A stretch of DNA of 64,000 nucleotides from Cryptomeria japonica (GCF_030272615.1 NC_081406.1:170190861-170254860), one strand, 5' to 3'. Positions 33,998-45,287 are shown, counted from the first letter of the stretch. Program-made: numbers and translations. Notes: generated by a model from the letters alone, not told the origin.

Positions 33998-34158
33998 CGG
34001 TGGTGTCCCCTCACAAATGTTAAAAGGGGCCTATGGTGTTTGATCTAGTCGACGTTCAAACCGATGTCGCGAGAACATTCATTCTCTCCCCTTACCTTGC
34101 AATCTGCTTGAAAACCATTGGACTCCACCAAAAGAACGCCTATCCTTTGATATTTGTT

Positions 34159-34168
34159 TGTAGATTTT
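34159..34168. repeat. Target-site duplication, right copy (LINE-2)
   Basis: TGTAGATTTT, matching 27329-27338. Confidence 0.65.
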
Positions 34169-35611
34169 AATATTTGCATACAATTGTATTTAAATTTTAT
34201 ATTTTAAAACCAATTCATTTATATCACGAATAATTATAACTAATAAATGCAATTTTTTAATTATGCAATTTCCTACCCTTTAATATGTTATTGAAAGTAT
34301 ATATTTCTATCGGCGTAACCATTGCACCTTTATTTTGTGCAAGTGCTAGTTAGCCGATAGGCTATCTAATGGGAAAAACTTCAATCAGAATTGTTTGATG
34401 TCTCATGGTGGAAGTTTTCCCGGAATCAGAATCTCGCGGACAATTAATATTTACGGAGCATAGTTTTAATGATTTGTACGATGCAAAATTCAGAATGAAT
34501 ATAGTTGGAACCACTTACAGAGGTGAATAAATTCATTGCTTGCACTACCTTCTAATGTACTAACTCCAGTGACTTCAAATCTGAGACAAAAGCCAAAAAG
34601 GGCAAACCACAACTCACAACCATATGAGCACCAAAGACATCAGGCTAGGATAACATTTCCAATATGTGTCGTATTTTCTTATTGGCATCATTAACAACAA
34701 AACACAACTAGCCCAAAATCTTGAGGTAGGTTATTTGGTATGGTTTTAGTGAAGATTTTTCATCCTCTTCAAGAATATGTACGAGTCGATGCATTTTATA
34801 TTGCTTTTTTTAAATTCTAAAATAATTATATCATTACCTGTTAAATGAATGCATTGTCTTTGTTGTTTTATCTATGGTTGTTTCAATATATGACAATGAA
34901 GATAAACACCCTGCAGATAATTTCCAAATATAGGAAAAATAAGTTCCCAGATGGGGAATGTAAGCCAAGGAAGGAAGTCATTCCAAAGTTCAAGGTGAGA
35001 AAACCACGTAATAATTGTAAACAAAACATTAATATTTCCATTGATGTGCCTAGGCCACTAGACACATAGCAACAACTTTAGGTTTTTCTCAGTATGAGAG
35101 TCGTCGATCTTTCCCAAATGGTTGCACTTAGTTAAGACAATATATCGAACTATACCCTTTGGCATCATACAGATCCACTAATGAGCAACGGACATAAAGA
35201 GATGCAAGTTTTAAAGTGGTATATGCATACCTCAACAAAAGCAATTACAATTTTCAAGACAAGAAAATTCTTGATTGGTTTTTGTCATTATTGGGAATGC
35301 TGTCGGTTTTTGCCGTTATTGATAATGCTGCCGGTACAAGTTTGTGTTTTTAATTTTATTTTAATTGTAAAGGGAATTCTTACCTTCTGTTGCCTTAAAC
35401 ATATTGAAGAACCCCATTTTCATTCGGAAGCATTCCTCTGTCAAAATTTACTGATTGAATTTAAAGTTTTTGGTGATTTCTACGCTTGGGGTTATGAGGG
35501 TTAACCATGGACGGTAAATTTAATCTAATGTTTAAAAGTGATGTGCAAATTAAAATTAAATTACTCAAGAATATTGAGTAATATTTTTATTAATTTGATC
35601 AAATTTTCACA

Positions 35612-35960
35612 ATCTATAATTGAATTAGTAAGTTGTTTCTAGATTTGATTGTATCTTTTTTGCATCAACGTTTCAGATCACATTCTGTGATCCATCATCA
35701 AGATGAAAGAGAGTGTCAAGAGATGTAAAAATAAATTGTAGACAAAGACTCACTTAAGTGGTATTTGAAGGGGGAGGTTTTGTGAGGATGCACAAGGAAC
35801 GAAGAGGAAAGGAGACAAAGACTTAAAGAAAAAGAAGGAAAAAAAAGTTATAAGAGCTAAGTTGAAAACTACCAAAAATAATAATGTAAAAGAAAATTAA
35901 AAGAGACTAAAAACCAAGAAAGACAAAAGAAAGCTAAATTAAGAAATAAAAAATAAATAT
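35612..35960 (-). repeat. Inverted arm B with hammerhead-like core
   Basis: Reverse complement of arm A. The core is best kept here: on the minus strand, CTTGATGA (35702-35695), then an 8-bp stem GGATCACA / TGTGATCT closed by a GAA loop, then GAAACGTT (35674-35667). This is the order of a hammerhead catalytic core (CUGAUGA, stem II, GAAA), with U or UU where C-U is expected and almost no stem III. Confidence 0.8.
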
Positions 35961-35974
35961 TAAATTTATAAAAA

Positions 35975-36141
35975 ATATATATAAGTATATATGTATATAT
36001 GTATGTATATATCTATATATATGTATATATATATAGATATATACATACATACATATATACAGATATACAGATATATATACATATCTATACATATACATAT
36101 ATATACATAATATACATATACATCTATACACACACACACAC

Positions 36142-36194
<53 letters not shown>

Positions 36195-36308
36195 CACATA
36201 CATATACATGCGTACATATACATACACACACACATATATATCTCCATGTGTGTGTGTATATACATGTGTATATATATATATACATACATATATATATATA
36301 TATGTATG

Positions 36309-36348
<40 letters not shown>

Positions 36349-36450
36349 TATATACATATACATATAGACATATACATATATACACACATACATATGTATA
36401 TATATACATATACATATATACATGTATATGTATATGTATATGTGTATATG

Positions 36451-36526
<76 letters not shown>

Positions 36527-36555
36527 CACACACACACACACACACACACACATTC
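35975..36555. repeat. Compound microsatellite (TA, TATG/CATA, CA/TG, GA)
   Basis: About 580 bp of mixed TA, TACA, CA and TG tracts, ending on the right in (GA)n then (CA)n at 36500-36551. It lies exactly between arm B and the broken end of the LINE-3 zf-RVT segment. Long open frames on both strands across it (Tyr-Ile-Cys-Val repeats) are an artefact of the repeat. Confidence 0.95.
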
Positions 36556-36564
36556 TCCTTTCTC

Positions 36565-38605
36565 ATCCGTTTGCCTCTAAGTGTTGGCGCAAAACCATTG
36601 CCAACAATTAGAGGCAAAGTGATAGGAAAGGAGAATGTGGTTAATTGATTCTTCTTCCAACTCACATAGGACACATTACCCAATATTTCTGAACCATTCT
36701 ATTGTTAGGATTCTTCCCTGTAGTGTTGCTCATGCAAAATACCCAACTTTGGGAAGACATCTTTTATCTGAGCATAAGGAAAGGAATCTTAGTCTTTTCT
36801 AAATTCTAATTTTGGACTATAGCCTTATAGCTATCCTTAGAGTTAGAGCTCCTTGAATTTTCCCCTAGCCAAATGATTGAATCCGATCCATCTTTAATTA
36901 CTAGGGATCTCTGTTGCAAGATATCCCCAAGAGATTTTATTTCTTCCATGTCTGCTGGTAATTCTTTAAAAAATTTCCATTTCTAGCCTAATGATTAGTT
37001 ATCCTCATCCTTTTCAATATAATCTTTGACAAAGCAACCCCACCTATTTTCAGCAACAACCTTAAGGTTGATCTGTCCCAACCCTGAATCTAAAGCCGAG
37101 TAGCTGCCCCATGAATCTGACCAAAACATAGTTGTGTTCACATATTTTACATTCCATAAGATGTTGTCTAAAATCATATTTCTACAACTAAAAACAAAGT
37201 TCCAGACCCTTGCTCCTTTTGGCGGGTTTTGAGTTCTGAAAATTTCTTCTAAGCTCATGTCAACCAAGTATTTTCCTTTAAGAATTCTAACCCATTTCCA
37301 ATTAGGATCGCTATAAATTTTCCAAGTTAGCTTTTTCCCCAAAGCTTTATTATGCCATAATTGATTCCTCAAGCCAACCCCCCCAAAGCATTTGGGTTTA
37401 CAAACTTTTTCCCATGATTCTTTTCCAGAAGAAGGATCTCATTTTTTTTACTAGTTTAGTATTTGCTCCAATTGAAAGGGATAAACAAGACATGTAATAT
37501 ATATAAGGATAGCTGAAAGGATTGTCTTTAACATGATGATTCTTCCTACCCAAGAAAGCCATTTTGATTTCTAGGACTCCATTTTCTTGTCCATCCTTTC
37601 TCCCATCGGATCCCAAACCTTAGAGGATCTAATACCTTTGTCTAAGGGTAAACCTAGGTAAATACAAGGAATTTTCCCTTCTTTAAAATTAAGGAGAGGA
37701 AGAATATAGGACTCTGTACTCTTTTTTATATTAAATAAGAAAATCTCATATTTCTCTTTATTTACTAGTTGACCTGATGTTGAAGCATACACCCTTAGAA
37801 CTTTCTTGAAATTGACAGCTTCTCTTCTTTCAACTTTACAAAATAACATTGTATCACCTGGAAATTGCTAACGAGTCACTACCTCTACTATATTTGTGAT
37901 CATGTTACCTTTAATCATTCCATCCTGTTGATATTTGTAAAAAGCTCTACCCAAAGATTCAGCTAAAATGATAAAAAGGAAGGAAGAAATTGGATCTCTT
38001 TGTTGAAGCCCTCTAGAAGATTCAAAGAAACCTTGAGGAGATCCATTCACTAAGATTGAAAAGTGTGGAGTAGAGATGCAATAAAAAATTCAATTGATCC
38101 AATTTTTTGAAAATCCAAAGGCCTCCAGACATTTGCATAAGAACCTCCAATCTACTTTATCATATGCCTTGTTGATGTTCAATTTGATCAACATACTTGG
38201 ATGCTTGTTGATTTGTAAAGAGTGGATTGCTTCTTAGGCAATGATAACTCCATCCAAGATGGATCTCTTTGGGATAAATCTTGTTTGTTCTTCTAAGATT
38301 ATTAGGGTGGGACAATCTTCAATCTGTTTGCTAGAACTTTTGAGAAAATATTATATAAAGTATTGCAGAGTGAAATAGGTCTAAAATCCTCCAAATTTAT
38401 GGACTTGTCCCTCTTTGGGACCAACTTAATAAAAGTATTATTGATCTCCTTCAAAAACATTCCTAAATTTCTTGCTGCCTCTAAGGCTTATATTAGCTCA
38501 TTGCCTAGAATAGATCAACATTTTTGGAAAAAACAAGCTGATAATCCATTTGGCCTAGGGGATTTGTTTGGGTGGAGTTGTTTAAGATCTTTTTCAATTG
38601 AGAAA
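36565..38605 (-). pseudogene. LINE-3 reverse transcriptase and zf-RVT
   Basis: From the right: SIEKDLKQLHPNKSPRPNGL (~38600-38540), KLVPKRDKSIN (~38430), LQQRDPISSFLFIILAESL (~38015-37955) and QFPGDTMLF (37870-37845). In the last motif the catalytic FADD box has become FPGD, so an essential Asp is lost. Thumb segments follow (CIYLGLPLDKG ~37650; WLSWVGRIIMLKT ~37565; NQLWHNKALGKKLTWKIY ~37365). The zf-RVT segment CVLCELEEESINHILLSY (36667-36614) has Tyr for the last Cys and ends at the microsatellite. Confidence 0.8.
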
Positions 38606-38626
38606 ATGGTGTTGTACACCTTTCAT

Positions 38627-39340
38627 AATAATGTTTCATTGTTATATTATTTTATTATTGTGCGAGGTGGACATGAAATTATATTGTAATATCATATTGT
38701 ATTGTTGCATCTAGGAGCACCTAGATGGACGTGCAACATGTGGATATTCTCTTGGAATATTCTTGTAACCACTTGATGAGTTGTATTGACACATTGATAT
38801 TATTGTATTGTATTTATTTAATATTGGAGAATTTAATTGTGATGAAGTACCCAATATTAAATGTGGGTCAACAATAGGTAGGAAAAATATTATATTTTAT
38901 TGTCACATGATTTTGGGCACATGGTTTTGATGTAATACCACTTGGTCGTTTTGTGGGAGCTTGTGTTTATAAAAGCAACCACAAGGGTAGTTGTTTGGGT
39001 TGGTCAGTTAGCCAAGTTAACATTTGTAGATGTTGGACTTTCATGGCATGGGATGTGTAGATTCATGCTTGTTCACATGGAGTCCTTGTTGATGGCTTGT
39101 TGACGACTGGGTTTCAGAAGCTTTCACAGTTGTATTGTAATGGACACATTGATGATAATACATGGTGGATGATTCTTTTGGAGGCTGCATTTTTCCCTCA
39201 TGAGGGTTTTCCCATGATATATCTTGTGCCACATTTTCATGGGTATGTTGTCTATTCTTTGCATGTGGATTTTATGTGTTGATTTTATTAAAATCTCAAT
39301 TGTGTTATGTGGAAATTGTCATAAAGATGGCTGCAAGTTT
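38627..39340 (+). mobile_element. LTR-like insertion in LINE-3
   Basis: It interrupts the LINE-3 ORF2 between the linker (39349 onward) and the RT fingers (38605 leftward). The 8-bp repeat CCTTTCAT borders it (38619-38626 and 39341-39348). It has a TATA-like box (GTTTATAAAAGC at 38966-38977) and a downstream block GAGGGTTTTCCCATGATATATC (39201-39222) like the R-U5 region of the LTR at 10.7-11.3 kb. An 8-bp duplication is unusual for an LTR element (5 bp expected), so the exact ends or class may differ. Confidence 0.5.
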
Positions 39341-39779
39341 CCTTTCATTTTCTACTTCTTGAGAATAATTTTTTTATTTAGCTTTATCTTCTTATGATAA
39401 TATTTTTGGAATATCGAAATTTCCTCAAAATCCTCAATCATATTATCTTGCTCTATCTCTAATTCTCAAAATTTTATAAAAATCTCTTCTTTGTTTAGAG
39501 CTATTGTGAAAGAATTTGGGATTTCTGTCACCTTCTGAGAGCCAAACATCTCTTGATTTTTGCCTCCAAAACATTTCCTCTCTAGTTAGGATTTCTTCAT
39601 GAAGATGGAGCAGTTCCTTCTCCTTTAAAAACCTATTTTGATCCATTCCAAAATCTAATAATATTAAATTCAATTGCTCTATTTGTTTTTCAACTCCAAG
39701 CTTTTCATAAAAGATATTTAATTTTTTTTCCTTGTTCCATATTAGAAGTTTTTGTTTGATCTTTTTCAATTTTCCTATG

Positions 39780-40615
39780 AAGCAAAAAAGCTTGGAACCT
39801 TCGAAACTCTCTTCATTCCACCATTTATCTATTAGAGAAACAAAGTCCTAATCCCTCATCTATTTTTTTTGAAATTTAAAAGGGCAATTTATGGGCTTCT
39901 TATCTCAATAAATATATAGTTGAATCCGATAGTGGTCTAAACCAGAAACATGCATTGATGCTGATTTCAAGGTAAAATTTACTTTGGAGAGATCCCCTTT
40001 GAAGAAGAATCTATCTAGTTTTCTCCGCTATATAGCTAAAGCCCATTTTTCTATTGCTCCAAGTAAAAACCCCATTTTCAATGACTATATACAATAGGTT
40101 ATTCTTGACTAGCCAGTCTGTAAAGTCAGTTTGGGACCGAGACTACTTGTGAATGCCTTTTTACTTCTCTGAAAGATTGAGAACCACATTAAAATGCCCT
40201 CCTAACACCACATTTTGTTGGGGAATATTTTGCATTAACCTTTCTAAATTCCATAATGCCAATTTCATGTTGTTTTGAATTGGTCCATAAAAGTTGAAGA
40301 TAGAAATCTTAATATCTTCCTGAAAGTTTGAGAGTATTCCTGATATCCAATGTTTATTTGAGGAAATATGCAAGTATGATATTTTCCTTGGGTTCCACGA
40401 AAGAGCCAACCCACTTGCAGCTCCTACTGCATCTATCGATTTTGCTTCCCAATAGCCCAGTTTTTTTGTGAAAGAGGAAATCTTATCCTTATTCAATTTA
40501 TTTTCCTAGAGCATGACCACCTTTAGCTTAGAGATATTTATGCAGCGCCTAACCGAGAGTTTTTTTGTAGGGGCATTCAATCCCCTAACATTCCATAAAA
40601 TAATTTTCATGACTC
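39780..40615 (-). pseudogene. LINE-3 endonuclease relic
   Basis: The 40496-40161 frame encodes AASGLALSWNPRK, IFNFYGPIQNNMKLALWNL and VLGGHFNVVLN. In intact endonucleases the last box is GGDFN; the catalytic Asp is His here. Upstream (40600-40497) is the N-terminal start IIWNVRGLNAP equivalent with stops. Downstream pieces to 39780 are heavily broken. Confidence 0.7.
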
Positions 40616-41289
40616 AAAAGATGGGGAGTTCCCCTTTCCTTTTCTCCAAAGGTCTTTTATTTTTAGCTAATTCCTAGCTTCCCCCTCCAAAGATCTTAAA
40701 AGTACAAATTATTTTTTGCCTCTTCCGCCCTCTGGAGATTGTTTGCAGTTTGGTTTTTGTTTAATAGATTGCTGCTCAAAGATTCCAAATGATTCCTTAT
40801 CCTTTAGAACCGTATTTGCCTCTCCTGTTTCAGAATTAAATTCATTTGAGTCATCCTCTACCTCTACTGAATCATCCATATTCAGTATTTTCTTGATTAA
40901 TTCTTGTTTTTGTGACCAAGAATCATTTGATTCCCTAGACTGAGGTGGTGGGATACCTAGGAAATCACATACTAGTACTAATTCTCCAGTTCGAGGAGAA
41001 GGAGATGCACAATCTTCATTTTCAAAATTAATGACAGGAGGGGAGCATTACAAGGGGGATTGATCATCTTGGATTTTTGTGAAATTAGGAAAGAAAATAG
41101 GTAAACATATAGGATCCTTAGAAGGAATAGAAGGCATAGTTGAAAATTTCTTTAAAGGCATAGATTGGGAGCCTTTCAAATTTCGTTTCCCCATAAGTCT
41201 CTGAGATCTTATTTTTTCCATTTTTAAACTTGAGAGAAAGATTGATTATGCTCCCTTTTAGGTTTTTCTCTTAAACGCTTGGAGCTACC

Positions 41290-43677
41290 CATAGGTCTAC
41301 CCCTTTTTTAGTTTAAGAGGGGTGAATAGCTCTGAGCCCCATGGATAAGCATTTGTCTTAGGCTCTAGAGAGATAAAAGGAGGAATGGCTAGATTATTAG
41401 GGCTAACTTTTTCTGGTTCTATCCTTAACAGAGGGGAAAAATTATATAGTGACAAGAGGTGCCACAAAAAGAAGAATATTTTCCTACCAACCTCATTCTT
41501 ATAGATATTATATGACGGTTCTCCTCCATTGTTAAGCAGATTCAAGCTTAAATTTTGAGGCAACACTTGCAATGTTGTAAAATTGCTTTCCTCTTTCTTA
41601 TTAGTATACTTAGAATTTGGGGATTTTGATATTCTTGGCCTGTGAAGAAAGTATTTTTGAATGGAATCCCTTTTCTGGTTTATACTTAGTTCCTTGAAAA
41701 AAGTAACCATCTTCTATACCACTTTTAGCCACCACATCTTTGAAGTTGAATAAGAGAGGGGAATAAAGGATTCTAGGAAACTAAGGTTAATTGATAAAGA
41801 AGGGAAGAAATAAGACTCGCTCTTCCACTGCATTTGGATTAGAGACCCATTATGTTTTAGTGACAATTCATTGATCTCCAACTGAGAAGTAGACCTTTGA
41901 GCCTCCCCATTGCCAATTTTATTAATCTCTTGTGCCTCGCCTAGAACTTGATCCATAATTTCCTCAATCCAATCCTAAAGAAAACCTTCCAAATCTTGTG
42001 GGGGATCCTTCCAACCAAGAGAGCCATTGCTTCCCACAATAGCCTTATTATCCATATGAGACTAACCATAACAAGGGACCTCCTAGAAAAGATCTAAGAA
42101 CAAAGTTATATGTTCTGAAAATGGGGGCAAGAGAGGAAAAGAAGCATTCCTCAAAACTGAATAGAGATGATTCAGAAGTGAGTAAAAGACTAGAGTCTAG
42201 ACACTCTAAAGAACAATGGTTTGATAGACGACAATTCTCACAAACCAAATCAAGTGCTTCAAAAAATACCTTTTGGGACCAACAACCATTTTTGGAGGTT
42301 ATGTTTGGAGAGGAAGGAAGATTCTTAGTTGTGTCCATGTGCAGACACATCTTGACTGGAAGATTAGGATTTTCAAAGAAGTTTAAATATGCCTTAAGAA
42401 AGATTTCCAACGAATTTCCTAAAATATCTATGACCTCTAGTTCTTTGTATTCTAGAGGAAGATGTTGAAGATGAATCCAGAAAGGAACAAACTTAATAAT
42501 AATATAATAGGGGTTAAAATTAGGAGTCCACATTTGCATATAAAGACCAGAGGATTTATAACACCATGATTTGATCTTGAAGACTTTATCTCTATATTCC
42601 TTAGAATCAAACAAAAGTAATAAAGAATCCATTTCCATTGTCTATTAAAAAAAGCTCATTTACCCCCCCCTCCCCCCCAATTTTTAGAAACCCGTTGAAA
42701 TAAATGTTTTTTCTAAATAGGTTTGTTCCAAAACTTACAAATTATTGCCTTTTGGCGGAATTCTTGCCATTTGGGGATAAAGCAAAATCTTTGAGAAGGT
42801 GACATTAAACTTAGGATCTTTTTCTTTGCTCTGCTGACTTGATTCCAGATCTTTAACCTTGTCCTCTCTTTCATTTTTTGTTTCAGAAGATTAACCCTCT
42901 CGATCTTTTTCTTCCATACTTATCCCTATTTCTTCATTTCTGATCTCTCCTTCTTCTTGAACTGTTTATTTTAGACCCCTCTCGTTAGCTACATATGAGC
43001 ACTGCACCTAAAGAATTTGGCTCTCTTTATCTTTCCCTTTTTCCTTATTTGACTAATCATGTAGATTTTGATGATAATAATATGCTCAGTTCTGGTTGCT
43101 ACCAGAGTTCTTGATCTTATTTCCCCCCCAATATTTCTTTCGTAACTAGAATGTCTCTCCTAATCTTGAATACTCCCCGATAAGAGGGAGCCCATTAAAT
43201 CTAAGTTGGGAAAGAGGGATCTTATTTGGGTAAGATGGAATAAAGGAGGAGGATTGGGGGTTCCTGTTCAACATTCCCAAGTAAGAATGTGAAAAGGGCT
43301 TTACAGGGTATGAAGGATACCTCTTTCTAGGAGAGCTTTGGGACTTTAGAATCTTATTTTTGGATAATACAATTTGCCAATGCTCCTGAGTCCAGGGCTT
43401 CTTTGGCAGAGGAGGATTAATTGGCTTCCCTGAGAACCCTATAGGAAAAATCAGGATGTTATTTGGGAATGAACAAAATCCTTTGATAGCTAGATGAAAT
43501 TTTCTAAGAATTAATCCTTTCAAACTTTCCCAAATGACTCCTTTGATTCCAGGTACCTCTGTTGAAACAAAACTGCTGAAAGTTTGAAGTATTTGACTGC
43601 GGGAAGCATTTGAATGTATTTCTTCCCATAGTTCTCCAACCTTCTTCGTTCGACTCTGAATATCTCCAACGAGCCAT
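41290..43677 (-). pseudogene. LINE-3 ORF1 relic (DUF4283-type)
   Basis: The start at 43677 gives MARWRYSESNEEGWRTMG, a typical charged LINE ORF1 beginning. 43523-43146 is a polar segment. 42638-42048 carries the DUF4283-like core (LLFDSKEYRDKVFKIKSWCY, MWTPNFNPYY, VPFWIHLQHLPLEYKELEV, LPVKMCLHMDTTKNLP) and a knuckle CENCRLSNHCSLEC, consistent with CX2CX4HX4C. 41956-41297 is the polar C-terminal part. Several stops and shifts separate these pieces. Confidence 0.75.
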
Positions 43678-43690
43678 TATTTCCTTTAAT

Positions 43691-43708
43691 TATCACAAAT
43701 CATAATTT
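43691..43708. repeat. Target-site duplication, right copy (LINE-3)
   Basis: TATCACAAATCATAATTT, identical to 21895-21912, directly beyond the LINE-3 5' end. Confidence 0.7.
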
Positions 43709-44879
43709 TACATGGTATTTTAAATCTTAATTATTTATTTGATATAGTTAATACAATTTTTAAATGTTGATTTTAGTAACTTAATAATACTATTTTTTGG
43801 AACACATTATTGTACTATCACCCATTTATAACATAGAAAAACAACTTACACAATCAAATAAACACAAAATAATAAAATAATAATAATAAAATCTCTAATA
43901 AGCTACAACCTTCCACAACCAATTGTTATCTCTACCAAAATAGAGGCAACAAAAAAAAGAGGGTAATAGGGCAAGAGTTCCAATACCCTTGCTTACGTAC
44001 ATTTTTTAAAGTATCCTTGAAACAATTTTTATTCAAAATCTTAAAATTATATAAAAAAAATTCCTATTAATTTTTCTATATTTTTGACACTACCAATTGA
44101 AACTTAAGACATGTTATACTTGCAAACAATACTTAAATTATAACAATAAACCTTTTAACCTAGAAATTCTCTCATTCATTACTTCACTTCTATATCAAAA
44201 CAGAGCAAAAACAAGAGCACGAGTTTGCAAGAGTTTCAATTCCCCCCTTATATACTATTCTGAAGTATTCTTCAACTATAATATTTCCCAATCCATCACA
44301 TTTATTACTTCATTTATAGGGGGAGGGATCAAATGTCATGGAGACTAACTCCCTCAACATATAGACACTACATGAAATATCGTAAGCCTATCAAAATAGG
44401 GGAAAAAGAAGAACAAAACCATAATCTAATCCCTCACTCGTATACATTTCTAAATTATTCTTCGACCATAATTTTTCCCAATCTATTACATCAATTACTT
44501 CACTTTTACAGGGAAAAGGGACCAAATAGTAGTGCGGGCTAATCAACATGTAGATGTTAAATGGAATATCATAAAACTACCAAAATAAGAAAAAACAAAA
44601 GAACAAATTCAAATTATAAAATTTCCACAATCCATGAAGCATAATCTTTCCCCATTCCATCAAATTAACAACAATGCTTCTAGAGAAAACTGGACTAAAA
44701 GAAAACTCTAAATCCATTTGAAAACCATGAAGAATATACACAGGAGGCATGTACTCATTTCATTGAACAGATGCTTGAAGCAAAATTATACATTATCATA
44801 TCAGAGATACAAGAAGAAAATCAACATTGCAGGAAGATTTGAATCCAGAGGCTTGAAAGAAAGATTGGCAGACTGAGAC
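43709..44879. other. Intergenic stretch left of the TSP9 gene
   Basis: AT-rich. A motif of ~240 bp recurs in diverged form near 44190-44350 and 44400-44540 (both carry CATTACTTCACTT / ATTACTTCACTTTTA and a GGGA-rich end), which suggests an old tandem duplication. It probably includes the 3' UTR of the minus-strand TSP9 gene just left of 44880. Confidence 0.4.
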
Positions 44880-45164
44880 TCACTTCCCAAAGAGACCATC
44901 AAAAAGGCCTGGTTTTTTCTCAGGCTCAGGAGGCGGCGAAACGCCCTTCCTTTTGGCAACCAAGGTGTTCTTCCCTAAGGGACGAGCAGCGCCATTGGAG
45001 GTGCCTTCAACCTTCTTGAGAATGGGGTCAGTTTCCACCATATGCTCTCTTTCAATTTTTCCTGCGAGCCAGTCGATGAAGCTCTTCTTCTCTGGTTCCT
45101 TTGTCTGCGCCTTGGAAGCCGCCATTACTTTCACCATGGGCAGGGGAAGCCTCAGAGACGCCAT
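44880..45164 (-). CDS. TSP9: Thylakoid soluble phosphoprotein TSP9-like
   Basis: Encodes 94 residues in one exon. The N-terminus MASLRLPLPMVKVMAAS is basic and Ser/Ala-rich like a short plastid transit peptide. The mature part has KKSFIDWLAGKIE (26-38), ETDPILKKVE (44-53) and a Gly/Phe-rich end GLFDGLFGK (86-94). This order and size match the plant TSP9 family, small disordered thylakoid proteins that are phosphorylated on Thr and bind photosystem II and its antenna at the stromal face. I chose the ATG at 45164 because of its good context (CAGCAATGGC) and because the transit peptide follows; the longer upstream frame to 45374 is 5' UTR and promoter. The frame is intact. An I-box-like GATAAG lies upstream. 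Family assignment is from recalled motifs. Confidence 0.75.
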   Translation of the reverse strand: MASLRLPLPMVKVMAASKAQTKEPEKKSFIDWLAGKIEREHMVETDPILKKVEGTSNGAARPLGKNTLVAKRKGVSPPPEPEKKPGLFDGLFGK

Positions 45165-45281
45165 TGCTGTGAAAAAAATCAAGAAGGTGGGTGTGTGTTG
45201 ATGGTGTGGAAGAATGTGGGTGGATTTGTCTGAGAAGGATTGTGTTATGCAGAGCGTACGCATTCCACACCCCACACACGC

Positions 45282-45287
45282 CTTATC
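45282..45287 (-). promoter_or_regulatory. I-box-like element upstream of TSP9
   Basis: GATAAG on the minus strand, about 120 nt before the ATG. A CCAAT motif lies further upstream (minus-strand GGCCAATGG near 45342-45350). I-boxes are common in light-regulated promoters of photosynthesis genes. Whether this one functions is inference, and its position may fall within the 5' UTR. Confidence 0.35.

Larger units (their letters stand above)
27339..34158 (-). mobile_element. LINE-2, near full-length non-LTR retrotransposon
   Basis: 6.8 kb on the minus strand, with 5' leader (34158-~33990), ORF1 (33997-~32260), ORF2 with endonuclease, RT, zf-RVT and RNase H (31845-27779), a ~440-bp 3' UTR and a poly(A) tail (T-run at 27336-27345). 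A 10-bp duplication TGTAGATTTT flanks it. Domain order is that of plant L1-type LINEs that carry a plant-acquired RNase H. ORF2 is broken by only a handful of stops and shifts, which makes this the youngest LINE in the window. It inserted into the inverted-repeat element. Confidence 0.85.
26386..36565. mobile_element. 10.2-kb insertion with inverted arms, nested in LINE-3 and hosting LINE-2
   Basis: LINE-3 coding sequence stops at 36565 and resumes at 26385. The intervening block has arm A at 26408-26755 and its inverted counterpart arm B at 35612-35960. Both arms have simple TA-rich repeats on their outer side. LINE-2 (6.8 kb) sits between them, so the original insertion was about 3.4 kb. 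Its interior (26756-27328 and 34169-35611) has no recognisable domain. It could be a Penelope-like retroelement in the inverted arrangement such elements often take, or a foldback-type transposon. Confidence 0.6.
21913..43690 (-). mobile_element. LINE-3, full nest (minus-strand LINE split by later insertions)
   Basis: The 5' end lies at 43690 and the poly(A) end at 21913-21920. In order on the minus strand: ORF1 (43677 to ~41290), endonuclease (~40610-39780), RT (39769-39349, 38605-36990), zf-RVT (36990-36565), then after an interruption the WEIWKERN segment and RNase H (26385-25600), and finally the 3' UTR (22140-21913). Interruptions are an LTR-like insert (38627-39340), the inverted-repeat element holding LINE-2 (26386-36565), and the ORF1-only element (22142-24003). 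An 18-bp direct repeat flanks the whole. Without the insertions it would be ~8.9 kb, about 1.3 kb longer than expected, accounted for by the unexplained 24018-25590 block. The 5' leader before the ORF1 ATG is only 13 nt, so slight 5' loss is possible. Confidence 0.7.

Noticed and set aside
35934-36683. Very long open frames (up to 249 codons) of Tyr-Ile-Cys-Val repeats on both strands
   Set aside because: They are translations of the TA/CA microsatellite; the only real coding part is the LINE-3 zf-RVT end at 36590-36683.
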